A stretch of 64,000 nt of DNA, taken from Perilla frutescens (taxonomy: Eukaryota > Streptophyta > Magnoliopsida > Lamiales > Lamiaceae). This document shows, piece by piece, positions 11,164-23,630 of the stretch (the first letter of the stretch is position 1; each line of letters starts with the position of its first letter). Below the pieces are notes generated by a model. It was not told the origin of the DNA and made no database searches. It worked only from the letters and a program-made list of their open reading frames with translations. A program made the position numbers and the translations under genes. Location: contig BRKX01000007.1 in assembly GCA_026008535.1 (NCBI GenBank), positions 3,371,001-3,435,000 on the forward strand. The letters run 5' to 3'.

Positions 11164-12046
11164 TTTTGATTATTTGCATTTCAAAAATTGCTAATCTGCA
11201 TTTCTTTTTGTAATTGATGTAACTTATGTTTGAACTATATATAATATTCTCGTCTCTCTGTTTTGTCTTGCTGGAGTGTTGTAATATTCTTCTCTCGTAT
11301 ATTGTTTTAAAAAAACACACTAATGTCGTTAGTGTAACTGGTGTTTAAAAAAAATTTGGGGCCAACATAATTATTATCTCTTCTTTTTTTTTTGGTACAC
11401 CATTTCAATCTCTTCTTTTTTATTTCATATTTTTTTCCTTTTTTTTTTACATCTTTTCCCCAAATTTTTTAGAAAATTTCTTCTTTGCTCTCCAATTTTA
11501 TTTATTAATTTCAGTACAACATTTCAATCTTTTCTTTTTTTATTTCCTCTTTTCTTTCACATTTTTTCTCTAGATTTTCCTAAAAAATTTATTCTTAATT
11601 TGCTCTCAATTTATTTTAGTACAACATTTCAATATTTTCACCTTTTATTTCATATCTTTTTTTTCACATCTTTTCACCTCATTTTTTTAAAATAAATTAT
11701 TCTTTCCACTCCAAAGATAACTTTCCAAACTCCTCTCTAATTACCTTGATGTAGAAAATCGATTTAGCTACTAAAAATCAAAGCAGTTCTTCGTATAAAA
11801 ATGAGAGAATCATCGGCATGATTTTTGCATTGCACGACTTCATTTCTCTCTATAGGTAAACCAGCAATTCAACTATATCTTTCTATAACCTTCTTGATCT
11901 AATATATTTTTGTGTCGGATTCATGATTTTTAGGGCTAATTAATTTTTCTAATTTTTATGATTTATGAGATTTATTTTTTGTGTTGGTTTTATAGAGAGG
12001 TTTTTTTTTAACCCTTACTTTTACTTTGATTTTTGTTATTTAAAAG
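11164..12046. other. F-box 3' flank and T-rich DNA
   Basis: It contains likely 3' UTR signals (atatataatatt near 11238), then a T-rich tandem repeat (11390-11720) and unremarkable AT-rich DNA. Confidence 0.5.
11390..11720. repeat. Imperfect tandem repeat, about 3 units of 105-120 bp
   Basis: Units begin at about 11396, 11516 and 11620 with aca-catttcaat and continue ttctttttttatttc, ttcacatcttttccc and ttctttgctct. They are T-rich and diverged. Confidence 0.6.
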
Positions 12047-12266
12047 GGAAAAATGGTCAGTTACACCCCTAATATTACATGTTAAGATCAAATAAGCCCT
12101 TAAAGTTTTTTTAGGTACAAATAATGGCAATTAGTAACATGCATGCTCTCCCTATTATTACCACTCTAAAATAGTTTGTGCCAAATTTTCTTCTATTTAT
12201 TTTAAGTTTATAACCAAGTTTTCTCCAATTTCTCTATATATTTTTTTATAAATTATGTCAAAATCA

Positions 12267-12267
<1 letters not shown>

Positions 12268-12329
<62 letters not shown>
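12268..12329. repeat. TTA/ATT trinucleotide microsatellite, about 20 units
   Basis: Uninterrupted (ATT)n inside the left arm of the foldback element. Confidence 0.9.
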
Positions 12330-12332
<3 letters not shown>

Positions 12333-12601
12333 AAATACTAAATATTGAAATATTTCAGACACCTTTTTTTCAAAATTTTATACATTTTTTTATTTTAAAT
12401 TATTCATTATAATTACTACTTCAATGATTTTGTTTTTATTTTTAACTTAAATTAAATTATAATTTATCTACTACCCAATAAAAGAATATTGTAAGTAATT
12501 ATCCTTGATATTAGACTTTGACAAATTTAGTCAAAATATGCTATCCAATCAATAATAATGAGACAATTATATCAAGAAAAAAATCAAAATATAATAGTAA
12601 A

Positions 12602-15198
12602 TGTTGAGTGTTGTATGACACTGAGGTTCAATGTTGCACGTAATGTCAGACAGACTCCCTGCGACATAGTCTGTGACATAGTCGTAACTAATCTTATCAT
12701 TTCCTAGTTTTATTTATTATTTTAATGAATAAAATAATTTTATATATCTTAAAATATATGTGTATATCCACGAAATAGATATTTCAAATAAATGGATATA
12801 TACATATTAGATATATTATTTAAATAGAGTTTGACGAAGTCAAAACTCTATCTCCTATTTTTAGGGCTTCTTGTTTTCTTTTATTTAACCTCGTTTCTTT
12901 TTCAGATTTTTATTGCTGAAATATTTGGAAAATAGGTGAGAACGTGGGATACGGCTTCAACCATGCCATGGAGACGGTTTTCTTCTCACACACGATGGAG
13001 TAGTGATGAAGAGCGGTTATCTCCAACCCACGATCAAGAGAGAGAAGACTTGAGCCTTGTCTATTCAAGTGAAGAAGCATATAAGGGATATGATCGACAC
13101 TTGAAGACTTATTCAAGCTCAATCCATTTTCCGCTGCGTGAAGATTGAAGAAAGCTTGAATCACAAACATAGTATAGATTTTGTTCTTGGTTCCTTCTTC
13201 TATCTTAATGTTTATTGTTGTTCATTCAATTCACGAGAGTAGTTTGAACAAGGATAGATAGCAAGGTTGTGAAATCTTTACTAGTTTGTATACAAATTAA
13301 CGGGAGGTTAATTTGTACGTTTGAGTTCTTTTTTAGTTGTAGAACTAGATTAGAATTTGTATGTAGCCGAAGTGTTGAGAGTCTTTACGTCCAACATTGT
13401 AAGCTTGAAAAACAGTTTGTGCTCATAGTAGCATAATTTCACCCTGTGGCAATCACACACATGTTGTGTGTGATTTAAATTTATTTCGCGTGTTATTCAC
13501 TACAAAAAAATTCCGATTTAGCGACGGGGTTTTCCGTCGCTATACCCGTCGCTAAATCCTGTAGCGACGGGGGTTGCTCGTCGCTAATCATGCGCGACGG
13601 TGGCTCGCCCGTCGCCAAGGCTTAGCGACGGATATAGCGACGGAAAATTCCATCGCTATATCCGTAGCCTAGGCGACGAGTTTGGCGGATAGCGACGGGG
13701 TTTCCATCGCTAGATCCGTCGCTATCTAGCGACAGGGTACCTCGTCGCCCCGTCGCTAGATCCGTCGCTAAAATTATAATTTAAAATTTTAAAATTATTG
13801 ATTGGCCCGGGCCTACGAATGAGCCCCCGACCCGAGGGCCCGACCCGTGAATGAGCCCTTGACCCGATCTGATGAAAAGCCCGCGCCCAAGCCCGTCGAG
13901 AATAATTGTGTATAATATGCACCTAAGAAAATTCGAACCTGTGACCTCCTAGATGGAGGGCCAAACACTTATCCATTGGGGCAAGTTCAATTGATGTTAT
14001 ATTAATAGTTTAAATAATATATATACTTATACGATTTTTTCATAATTTATTTTTCTTTATCTCTATAAATTAAAAGTGTTATATTTTTATTAATATATTT
14101 ATATCTATTTGTGCACAAATATATATATATATATATATATAATATTGATATTATATTGTATTATATATTTGTATATAAGAACTATAATTTAAGGTGATAC
14201 TTATTAAGTATCCATGCATACAAAAATTATATCTCTAATATAAATTTAATATGGAGAAAGATTATAGAAGTTTTAAATTAAATTATTTTAAAAATTATAT
14301 ATATATATATATCATGGTGAAAGTGTGGTTAAATAGTCTTACTTTGTGTTTCATACTAAATATCATAATGAATTAAATTATTTTTACTTACATAATAAAT
14401 AACTTTAGTTTATAATTAAAAATTAAAATCCATTATATACTATATTATATATATATTTTCATAGTATATTTTAGTTTGTTAATGTATAATTGATTAATCT
14501 TGTAGTAGTAACTATAATAAATATTATGTTAAACTTAATACATTTTTTAAATATATAATAATATACTAATTAGTTTATTTATAAGAATGCTAATAAAGCT
14601 AATTTGTATAAATTTGTATTTAATAAGGAAATAATACAAATTTAAAGATGTGATATTAATAAATGTGTATAATTGCGATATTATTTTTTCAAAAATTAAA
14701 ATAAATGAATAAAAATATAAAAATGATTTTACTAGGGAGAATATTGTAATAGAATAGATTGAAATCATGTTTAATTATTTTAAAAATAATTAAATGAAAT
14801 TTAAAAAATAAATAAAAAATTAAAAAAAATTAAAAATTAAAAAAAATTAGCTACGAGGGTTCCCGTCGCTAAGTTGTAGCGACGGGAACCCCCGTCGCTA
14901 GATTTATAAAAATAATGATATATTAAAATTTTAAAATCTAGCTACGGGATTCCCCGTCGCTAGAATTAGCTACGGGGAACCCCGTCGCTAGCCCCGTCGC
15001 AAGATTTTCCGTCGCTAGTGGCGACCCGTGTCGGCCTCGTCGCTAATTCCCGTCGCTAGAATGAACTTTTTTTGTAGTGATTGCATATTTATTTCCAGCA
15101 TATTTGTGTTAAGATAATTGTGTTAACTGTCTGTAACATTGAGTTTGACATTACGATTTTGTGTCTAATTTCAGTGTTTACGGCAACAAATTCCAACA
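12602..15198. mobile_element. Solo LTR with 5-bp TSD, split by a CACTA element
   Basis: The element starts TGTTGAGTGTTG and ends AAATTCCAACA, with the TG/CA ends of an LTR. It is bracketed by GTAAA at 12597-12601 and 15199-15203. After removing the CACTA insertion and its 3-bp duplication the LTR is about 1,012 bp. No PBS, PPT or internal region adjoins it, so the parent element was removed by LTR-LTR recombination. Which strand is sense is unclear. A related fragment lies inverted at 7071-7322. Confidence 0.8.
13498..15079. mobile_element. Non-autonomous CACTA (En/Spm-type) transposon
   Basis: The 1,582-bp element begins CACTACAAAAAAATTCC and ends TTTTTTTGTAGTG, with a 3-bp TSD ATT on both sides (13495-13497, 15080-15082). 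Both subterminal regions are packed with tagcgacgg/ccgtcgcta words in both orientations, the expected binding sites for a CACTA (TnpA-type) protein. The AT-rich middle encodes nothing. A tRNA-B-box-like gaacctgtgacc word near 13936 lies inside. Confidence 0.9.
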
Positions 15199-15894
15199 GT
15201 AAATATTTTTAGGCTTGACAAAAATAATACTATATTATTTTAACTAAGAATATAATGTGTGTTGAAAAAGCATGAGTCTATATGGTTTAACTTTATTGTT
15301 TTTAAATTGAACTAAATAAATCAAATTGAAAATTTCATAACGGAACAAAATCAAATTAATTTCCCTAATTAATAATTGAAAACAAAAATAGCTTATTTTT
15401 CGGTTAAAATTAAATATGCTGTTAATTAATAACAAATTTTAATAGTAATATAGATATCTAATTCGATATATCATTGTTGTTTTTCAATCAATTTTTTAAT
15501 GATAGGCGTGCCTGGGTGTCAACAATTTTTAATGACATAATTTTTGTAGGATTTAAAAACCGAACTGATAAAATATTGTAGTAGTAATTATAGTAATTAA
15601 TCTATAATAAATAAAATGTCCAGAATATTTTATGTAATATTTTTCAAAATGATGATGATGATTTTGACATCTTTTATAAACAAAATGCAGAGAAATTAGA
15701 GGAAACATAGTTATAGATTTAAAATAAATAGAAGAAAATTTTGGCACAAAGCTATTTTGGAGTGGTAATAGTAATGAGGGCATATATATTATTAATTACC
15801 AACATTAAGGGCTTATTTTGTACCTAAATTTTTTTTATAAGAGGCTTAGTTGATCCTAAGAGGAGACATTAAGGGTATATTTCACCATTTTTCC

Positions 15895-17552
15895 TATTAT
15901 ATAGTGTTTTGTTTTGATTGAAGTAACAAGAACACGAGCCATGCATAAGGAGTTTTTTTTTTTTTTTCAAAGATAGATTGTTAATTGTAAGTGAATTGTT
16001 TTACACTTTTACGTATTGCGTATGCACATGTGCATGGCAGCGTGGCCGAATTCTAGAGCAATGCATCCTCCAACACAATGAGAAAAACTTAACCGTGATA
16101 AATCTCCATTAAAGAAGTGTTCTATGTTCTTATTTAAGGATGTTAATCCAGTCCAAAATCATTGGGCGTTCGAATAGCACGAGAAAAAAGAGGGTTAGTG
16201 CCAAAAAATTATACTCCGAAAGAAATTTAGCCTGAAATGGATTGAACTTAATAGTCCGACAATCCAACAGAGCTAGCTCTAAATTAATTGGGTTGGCCCG
16301 AATAGCCCGAATTTTTATCGTTTATCTTTATAGTTTGGTTAAATATTGAAAATTTTAAGATTGGTGTAGCTTAACTGAAGGACTAAAAATATAATTGGTA
16401 AAACTTAAATACTTTATCAATTAATTAGTGATAAGTTATATAATATTTATTGTTGATTTGCTAAAATTAGAAGGTTAAACGACATGAATCAAATTTATGC
16501 ATAGTAAAGATTTTTATGGCCCAATGGGCTATCCTGAAAATTGAAGGGTTAGAGTTAGGGCCAATAATTTTCAACCCGAATAAAATCTAGTCGGTCATGG
16601 CCCTAGAGCGAAGGCTATGACCGACATTTTTTTACCAAGAAATTAAGCAAATGAAATCCTCTATCAATTTTCATCAATTTTTTTCTTCCGTTTTAATTTG
16701 TTATGACTTAGTTTATTTTATAATTATTATTTAGGGTTCATTCCACCTAATTAATTAGGGTTTATATTTATTTTTTAATATTTATTTCTTTTTTTAGTTA
16801 ATATAATTGATTAATAATGTTGATTAAAACTAGGTATTTTAAAATGTGTGAAAAATAAAAAAAAACACTCCAAAATTTTTGTATTTTAAGACAATTAACC
16901 CTTGCAAAATCTAAATAGCTAGAATTATCATTTTGTTTATTATAAACTAAATAATTTTTCATACGTCGCATGAGTGATATATTAGTTTTGTTTAAAACAA
17001 AAGGGCTAAGGGTCAAATTAAATAGTTCTTTTAATTATTCCTTAAGGCTCACATTACTCACTCTTTGACTATTTGGGCATTTAGCTCTCGACTTTCTAAA
17101 ATGACCCACATATACCCTTTTGTGGATAAAAAAGTTAACATTATTAGCAATGACATAGTTTTCTTACACACTAAGATCTTTTCACATACTTTTACACACA
17201 CTTTTATAATTATTCAAAATTACAACAAATTAATAAATTATGGTTAATAATTAATAAAATATTAAATAAAAATAAATTTATTAATGAAATGATAAATACA
17301 TAATAATAATAATATAATATGAAAAATTCAATATATATATATATAGAAATTGAAATAATTTATAAAATTATTTTAACCCAAAAACTATCATCATCGTTCT
17401 TCAAATTAAGCTTCGACTCCATTTTCAATAGCAAAACGAACCCACAAATCAATATCACTATATAATGACATGCGAAGATTATAATCTAAGCAAATCTCAA
17501 ATTCCAAAATTTTGCTCCCTTCCTAGAACATTAAAGCACATAAACAACAGTT

Positions 17553-17595
<43 letters not shown>

Positions 17596-18361
17596 TTGAA
17601 AATCGAGAGACGAATCTACCCTTTTAACTCCCCCCAAAAAAGTCTACTTTGTTTATTGACGAAAAACATTATTTTTAAGGCTTAAGTAGGGGTGACAATT
17701 CGAGTCGGGCCCATCAAGAATATTCCAAAAATCGGGCCAATCGAAATCGTTTTAGGCTTATATTTTAGAGGCCCAACCCACCCGATTTTTAGATTGAGCC
17801 GTCCACGAGCTTTAGTGTAATTTTTCAGATTTTAGGCTAAATGGTCCGACTCATTCAGGTCATTCAATTTTTCGGCCGGCTCGAAGTCATTTCGCTCCTA
17901 TATTTTCTTAGTCAGTCCTGGCCTAAATTGCCACAAAAGTAAAATAAGTGTCATTATTCTTTTTTTTTTAAAAGGGAAGTACTTAATCTTAAACGATATA
18001 GATGACAAAAGTTTAAAATTATCTCTTTTTCCCAATTTAAATTGCACAAATTAATCAGTTCGAAACATAGAATGAAAATCCAACCAAATATAACGGTTAC
18101 ATATTCGGTTTTTAATTTTGAAATTTCATCGATCAAATTCTCTATTGCATTCCTTATTACATCTGGTTCGCTGCAATTAAATTTTTCATTATTTTTTTTA
18201 TTTTGATATACTCTAGTCTCTAGTTGAGAATGATCGCGTGTGCCATAATTGAAATTTTCAATTTGTTTATTTTTTTCTAATATTATCGATATATATATAT
18301 ATAATAATTCTTAATTATAAATATTGAACTAATGGTATTGAAGTACTTTTTATATTATATA
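15895..18361. other. Intergenic DNA with old transposon traces
   Basis: No gene found. Two GC-richer patches (about 16140-16320 and 17690-17920) carry gggcccg/cggcccaa-type words typical of degraded hAT-like repeats. A TA microsatellite lies at 17557-17590. Confidence 0.5.
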
Positions 18362-18894
18362 AAATCATTTTTGGAAGTCTAATCGGCAGGAAAAATGATT
18401 CCACATTAAATTTATTTTTCCTCTGTCTGTGTCCCCTGATCTTACTCTTCTTAAAACACAGTGACGGCGGAACACATCCACCACTCCACGGCGCGGCCGC
18501 AGTCGTTACCTTAGCATTGACCGCCCGTCACGCGCCACTCACGTGGTCTCTTGTTATTTATGGAAGTTTTCACAGAAAGAGCGGGTAAATGTACTTCATC
18601 ACTTTCTCACTTTACATTCACAAATTTGTTTTTAAATTCCCCCTTTTTCACTATCAAATGAACTTGTATTGCTTATATTATTTTAGCATTTAACTTTATT
18701 TCTGGTTAGAGAAATTGGGATCAATTGTCGCAGAATTTATATTTTAATATAACGGATTAGGGTTTAAGTCTAAAATTCGTTAGGTGTTCAATTGGGTTTG
18801 CTTGTGAGCATTATTCAATACAAAATTTGAGATTAGATTATTACACTTCAACTCTGTTGAAATTTCAAAATAAGATATTATATCTCTCAGGTTA

Positions 18895-19607
18895 GACTAT
18901 GTTTATTAGTGACCATGTGGAGACCATGGTCACCGCCACCTAGATAATTAGGAATTAAAAAAAAAAAAGGAAGGCAACCAATCATGAGATCTTGATCAAC
19001 CATCAACCAAAGGTAACCACAAGGTTTGCTCATTTCTTTATTCAAATAAAGACACATGGCAACAAATGATTGGTTAGCCTAAATTGTATTTGATATATTT
19101 TTAATTAATTTTTAATATTCTTTGGATTTTATGAAAATTAAAAATAATTATACCAAAATTTTTCTTTTTGCATGCTCTATAAATAGAGCTCATATCGGTA
19201 TAATTATACACACAAAAATTTAGCAATGATAATTGAGTATTTCGTACTGTTGTTATTTATGTTCTTAATTATGTATTTTTCATTTCGTATTTCGATTGTT
19301 GTTATTTATGTTCTCGATTTATCGTATTTCAAAATTTTATTTCCTTAGAATTTTATGAGTTTTTTTTTTCTTATTTGTGCTATTATTTTATTTTAATTTT
19401 AACAAGTTGATATACTTCATAAAATTATATTTAAAATAATTATATATAATATTGTGGTTGGATGGTTGGGTGGTAATTGATAAACTATCAAAATTAAATG
19501 TGGTTGGGTTGTGATGAGTAATAGTGATGTGGAAGAGAGAGAAATGAATTAAATATTAAAAAGGTTGGATGGTAGGGTAGTTGGAGTGGTTGCTGATAAA
19601 CATAGTC
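18895..19607. mobile_element. Harbinger/Tourist-type MITE with TTA TSD
   Basis: The 713-bp element starts GACTATGTTTATTAGTGACC and ends GGTTGCTGATAAACATAGTC, matching at 17 of 20 inverted positions. It is flanked by TTA (18892-18894, 19608-19610). The paralogous F-box region at 9.62 kb lacks it, so the insertion is confirmed by an empty-site comparison. No transposase is encoded. Confidence 0.85.
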
Positions 19608-19846
19608 TTAGGATCTCAATAATGGTCTCTGTTTTCTTTAATAAAGGAGGTATATAATTTGCTACCATTTTCTAGCGGAGCAGAAATTTTTGTGTCATTA
19701 TCCAGAAAAAAAAAATAATAAAAAAAAAACGAAGCAAGATTTCTTAAGAAAAGTCATCATAAGTTTCCCTAAACACTTTCTTTATCCCTTCTATAGCAAT
19801 CAATTTCTGGTCCAGCGGTAGAAAGTCTGCATGATTTGATATATTA

Positions 19847-20229
19847 GAGCATCCACTATGGGAGGTGCTTATATCTATGTCCAAAATAAGAATCAGGTTC
19901 CACCATAGTGGAACACAAACCAAGGTAGCAAAATAAGAAATGAGTTTCTTGTGCAAGGAGTTGGTTTTTCAATTAAATAGTGGGCCCAAATATTTTCTTT
20001 CTCCTCCCCTTTTGCAGTTTTGGTGTTTTCCTTCATTGTAAAATATATAAATTATATATATATATATATATATATTGATGGTAAAAGTAGTAATGATAGT
20101 GAGGTCCATGAATAGTTAAAAGTGAGGTAACACCATAATGAAGAAAATATTAAATAATTGAAAAGAAAAGTGGTTGATGATGTGGCACACATGTGGCACC
20201 ACTATGGGGTAGCACCATAGTGAATGCCC
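19847..20229. mobile_element. Second Harbinger/Tourist-type MITE with TTA TSD
   Basis: The 383-bp element starts GAGCATCCACTATGG and ends CCATAGTGAATGCCC, flanked by TTA (19844-19846, 20230-20232). The empty site is seen in the first F-box copy (gatatattagttgatcg). It is non-coding, with a TA microsatellite in the middle. Confidence 0.85.
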
Positions 20230-20839
20230 TTAGTTGATCGTTAGTGAGTGCATTAATATAATTGGTTGTAGAGTTGTAGTGTTGTATGAAACTCATAACT
20301 GTTTGGGATTGTGCCCTTAAAGCAATTGTGAATTGTTTTTATCTTATTTATAAAAGGGAATTTATTTTCGAACTAATATGCTTCTTGTATGCATTTATTT
20401 TACATAACAGAAAAGCCCTATTTTATTTAATGTTACCATAATCTTAGTATATAAGTGTTATATATAAAAGGATAAAAATGAAGTCTGTGGCGAATTTAAT
20501 TAAAGTATGAGATCTTTCATTAAAATGTCACTATTGCAGTCCGATGACATTATGGATGTGACCGTTTTATCCAAACCGTTAATGTGGAGCTCTTAATTAT
20601 AGGTTCATGGTCCCCGATTCGCCTTCCTATATTATTAACGGGTTAATAGTAATATTTAAGTTCCTAAAGTGTTATAAAAAATAAGTTTTCATAAAATTTG
20701 GACTTATGTGTAAATATTAGTTAATTCCGGGAATATATGATATTCCACAGTTTGATTGTGCTAGGAATTAAATAAAAATGAGATATTTATATTATTTACA
20801 TATTAATAATAATTAATAATTATTTTAGATAATTATTAA

Positions 20840-21107
20840 GGGTGATTCTAAATACACCACTGAATTTTCTTTACACACCACAAATAAATTTAATTCAAAA
20901 ATTAAATAATTATTAATTTACTTAAATATCCTTTTTAATTAAAAAACTTTATTTAAAAATAAATTTAAAAAAAATAAAAAAGAAAAAGAAAAAAGAACTG
21001 TATCTTCTTCTCCAATCCAGCGCTGCCGCCCGCTTCTCCCAACTCCAGTCGCCGCCGCCTTCTCCCGACTCCAGCCATCGTCCCGGACCTTTCTTCTCCA
21101 TCTCACA

Positions 21108-21138
<31 letters not shown>

Positions 21139-21879
21139 TCCTCTATATTTACAAACCCACAACCATGAACCATTCATCTAACATAAAAAATCAAAGGAAA
21201 AAAATGGCAGATTTGAGTTGCATAAATTTGGACGACCATGGCGAGATTCACCTCCCTCAACCCTCGTTCGAAATTTATAGTTCGAACTCCCTTCTATAGG
21301 TTCGAAAAACGTTTTTCGAATCTCCTCATTCGGGTTCGGAAAATGTTTTCCAAACCTCTTAATACGTGTTCGATTTGGATATGATTTCGAACCACCTTCC
21401 TCAGGTACGAAAAGTAATTTTCGAACCCAAAGATGAAGATTCGAACTGTATATTTCGAAGTATAATCTGCCATTTTTTTTCATCACGTTGTCGAAGAAGA
21501 TAAGATATAATGTGGTAGTGGTGGGTATAAGAATCAAGAATTGCGGTGAAGGGGGAAGGAAAAGTGAGAAATAATGAGAAGGGTGGCTGGCGGTGAAGGA
21601 GGAATGAGGAAGAATGGTGGTTGATGCTGGTGTTGGAGGAGGATGGCGGCGACGGCAGTTTTCTGCCTTGCTCTTTCTTCTTCTTCTTTTTTTCTTTTTC
21701 TTTTTAAATTATTCATATTAAAATTATTATTGTTTTTTAGGTTTTTTTAAATTGAAGGATAAAATAGTATTTTGATGTGGTGTGTAAAGAAAAAATGAAA
21801 AAAAAATTTTAAAATTTTTGTGGTGGGTAAAGAAATTGTGGTGTGAAAAGAAAAATTAGTGGTGTAAATAGAATCATCC
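20840..21879. mobile_element. TIR transposon nested in the LTR, 8-bp TSD
   Basis: The 1,040-bp element has long terminal inverted repeats. It starts GGGTGATTCTAAATACACC and its end, reversed, reads GGATGATTCTATTTACACC. The flanks are identical 8-mers, attattaa (20832-20839, 21880-21887), which suits hAT or a Mutator-like element. The interior is unlike its surroundings: GC-rich (gccgccgcc), a TC microsatellite (21114-21138) and several ttcgaa-containing words. No ORF in it is recognisable. Confidence 0.8.
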
Positions 21880-22031
21880 ATTATTAATTTGTTTCCTTAT
21901 CTACATGATTCTGAATCTTTTTAAGATATGAAACTTATATGTATTGGCATTTGACCTATATCTAATTATATATATAATACAACAAACTTATATTAATTCT
22001 CACGCTAATCAAACTCACGTGAGACGTGAAT

Positions 22032-22127
22032 TAGCAAAAGAGGATTAAGAGATAAATAAAAGTTTTAATTGATTTTCACTAGCAAAAGAGGATTAAGAGA
22101 TAAATAAAAGTTTTAATTGATTTTGTG
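22032..22127. repeat. 48-bp tandem duplication in the LTR
   Basis: The segment tagcaaaagaggattaag through aattgatttt occurs twice in succession with almost no change (starts about 22032 and 22080). Confidence 0.85.
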
Positions 22128-23012
22128 AAAATAAATTCATGCCATTCTCATCGGCGAAATCGATGAATTTTGTTGAGATTGGCCCAACTGATTTTGATGA
22201 TGGCCCAAGTGCCTTTCTGTTTGTTGTGGCCCAAACCCGAAGCCCAAAACCCTTAACCCTAATCGACCCTTCACCTCCCCTCATTAATCAACACTTAATC
22301 TGTTTTGCTTTTCCAAAGCTGTTTCACTCTCTATAACATTCGAGAGAGTTCTCTTCTCTCTCAAGCCTTACACTGTTCATCAACCCTAATTTGAAAAGCT
22401 CTCTCTCTCTCTCTCTGTGTTTTCTGCCATCGTTCTCGGTTTCTCTGGCCGGAATCTGACCGTGATTCCTGTTGGCCTATGAGTGTAGACGGCTAGGTTG
22501 TTCTCTGAGACTGAGGGCTTGTGAGTGCTTCGAGAGGGATCGTTTTACCATCCCCTTCCTTTGGTCTGGGTCTTTGTATCGCCGGAGTCGCCATTGTCGC
22601 CGCCTGTGGGAAAATCTGAGCCACCGTGTCCCCTGGCCACTTTTCCCACCGCTGTCCCTCGATTTCTTCTCTATCTACTTCATATCTCTCCTGCTCTTTA
22701 GGTTACTGTGATTATATCTCTCTGGTCTCACTCTCTCTACTTCTCTTGTGAAGATTTGACTAAGGTTGGTGCCCAGCCTGTGAAGAACATAAGTAGATCC
22801 CCTAGATCTACCCCTATGAGGCTATCTCTTGATGAAGGACTTCCTGCTGTGAAGCTTCAAGGGCTCGATCTCTCTGAACTTGTCCTAATATCTGTGTAAT
22901 AACATGTAATAGCTCAATAGATAGTTCTTGCTACTTGAGTAGCTAGTGAGAGAGACCGCAAGAGGTCGGAAAGTAAGAAGTGTAAGCCCTAGTCGGGTCT
23001 GTACCACAACAG

Positions 23013-23025
23013 TGGTATCAGAGCC
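23013..23025 (+). promoter_or_regulatory. Copia primer-binding site (initiator tRNA-Met)
   Basis: TGGTATCAGAGCC sits one base after the LTR end. It is complementary to the 3' end of plant initiator tRNA-Met, the usual Copia primer. Confidence 0.85.
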
Positions 23026-23630
23026 ACGGTTTGACCTGGCCGGGGGCACTCTCCTACCTCCATCTCTCTCACCCCGCCGCCGGTAAGGGCCGCGCCGTAC
23101 TTGCCCCCGTCGGGCTCGTTTGAAAGGTAAGTCCGATTCTCCCCTTCCTGGGAGAATTGGCTCTGGTATACTCTAAATCCATAAAACTCCTCTGTGGTAT
23201 CTGTCGATCCTGTGTCTTATTTGCTTCCGCTCTTGTCTCTGTGAACACCTTGGCATTCAAAGTCTTTCCCTCGAATCTTGCTTACGGTTGGGACCTTCTG
23301 GATTCCCCTGTGGGTTTTCTCAAAGCGGGTTGCCCCGATAGCAAATTTGAGTAAGGTGTTATAGTTGGAAGGAGGGTATTAGGGTTGTCTATTTGTTTTT
23401 TAATAACCTGCTGTTGTATCTTTCTTGTTTATCTGATTATTGAGGTCTTCTGGCTTTGTGATCCCTGTTTTTGATTGGGATCTGTGTTGACACTCTTTGT
23501 TGGAAGAGTTTCTGTGTCTGACTTAGTGATCTAAGTCTGTTCCTTGGCTAAATTTGGGTTTTTGGGATTGACCTGAGTGAACCCCTACTCCACAGATAAA
23601 TCTGTGCTGAGAACTGGGCTAGCCTCAGCT
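23026..23630 (+). other. Copia 5' leader, truncated before gag
   Basis: Untranslated leader following the PBS. No gag reading frame is recognisable before the sequence changes to an opposite-strand Mutator-like relic near 23630. Confidence 0.5.

Larger units (their letters stand above)
12047..15894. mobile_element. Mutator-like foldback element, interrupted by an LTR
   Basis: The left arm (from 12047, ggaaaaatggt) and right arm (ending 15894, accatttttcc) are long inverted repeats. Over 220 bp align clearly (gccaaattttcttctatttattttaa and tgtcaaaatcat lie in both arms) and weaker similarity extends further in. The flanks tatttaaaag (12037-12046) and tattatatag (15895-15904) agree at 7 of 10 positions, a plausible decayed Mutator-type TSD. 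Without the nested LTR the element is about 1.25 kb and non-coding. Its left arm runs into a TTA microsatellite where the right arm has (ATC)n. Confidence 0.65.
18362..20299 (+). pseudogene. Partial duplicate of the F-box gene 5' region, no coding part
   Basis: This segment matches 9118-9905: the GC-rich leader (gacggcggaacac), the donor-like agcgg/GTAAAT, the uORF region (gaagcaagatttctt) and ttgatcgtta-tgagtgcatta. The uORF ATG is ACG here. It stops at 20299 (gaaactcataac), exactly where a Copia LTR begins, and no F-box coding sequence follows in the window. Two Harbinger-like MITEs split it; each is absent from the first copy and flanked by TTA. The tandem gene copy therefore lost its coding part or was cut off by the LTR insertion. 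Confidence 0.8.
20300..23011 (+). mobile_element. Copia-type 5' LTR with nested TIR element
   Basis: The left edge (TGTTTGGGATTGTG) is fixed by the point where similarity to the F-box duplicate ends. The right edge (gtaccacaaca, 23011) is fixed by the adjoining PBS. The length is 2,712 bp, or about 1,664 bp without the nested element and its TSD. The second half has the look of R-U5: TC-rich leader, short ORFs only. No 3' LTR was found in the window, so the right part of the retrotransposon is missing. Confidence 0.6.

Noticed and set aside
13925..13985. tRNA-like B-box (ggttcgaat on the minus strand) with a small stem
   Set aside because: No A box at the right distance and no cloverleaf; it lies inside the CACTA element. 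Unlike 7340-7445 it has no tail or TSD.
21178..21537. 119-codon minus-strand ORF in the TIR element
   Set aside because: No recognisable domain; it overlaps mirrored ttcgaa words and extends to the element's low-complexity parts.
22032..22127. Possible CRISPR-like direct repeat
   Set aside because: Only two adjacent units with no spacer; a plain 48-bp tandem duplication in a eukaryotic genome.
22472..22899. Two consecutive ORFs (79 and 63 codons) in the Copia LTR
   Set aside because: They lie between the LTR start and the PBS, where only leader sequence is expected; no motif.
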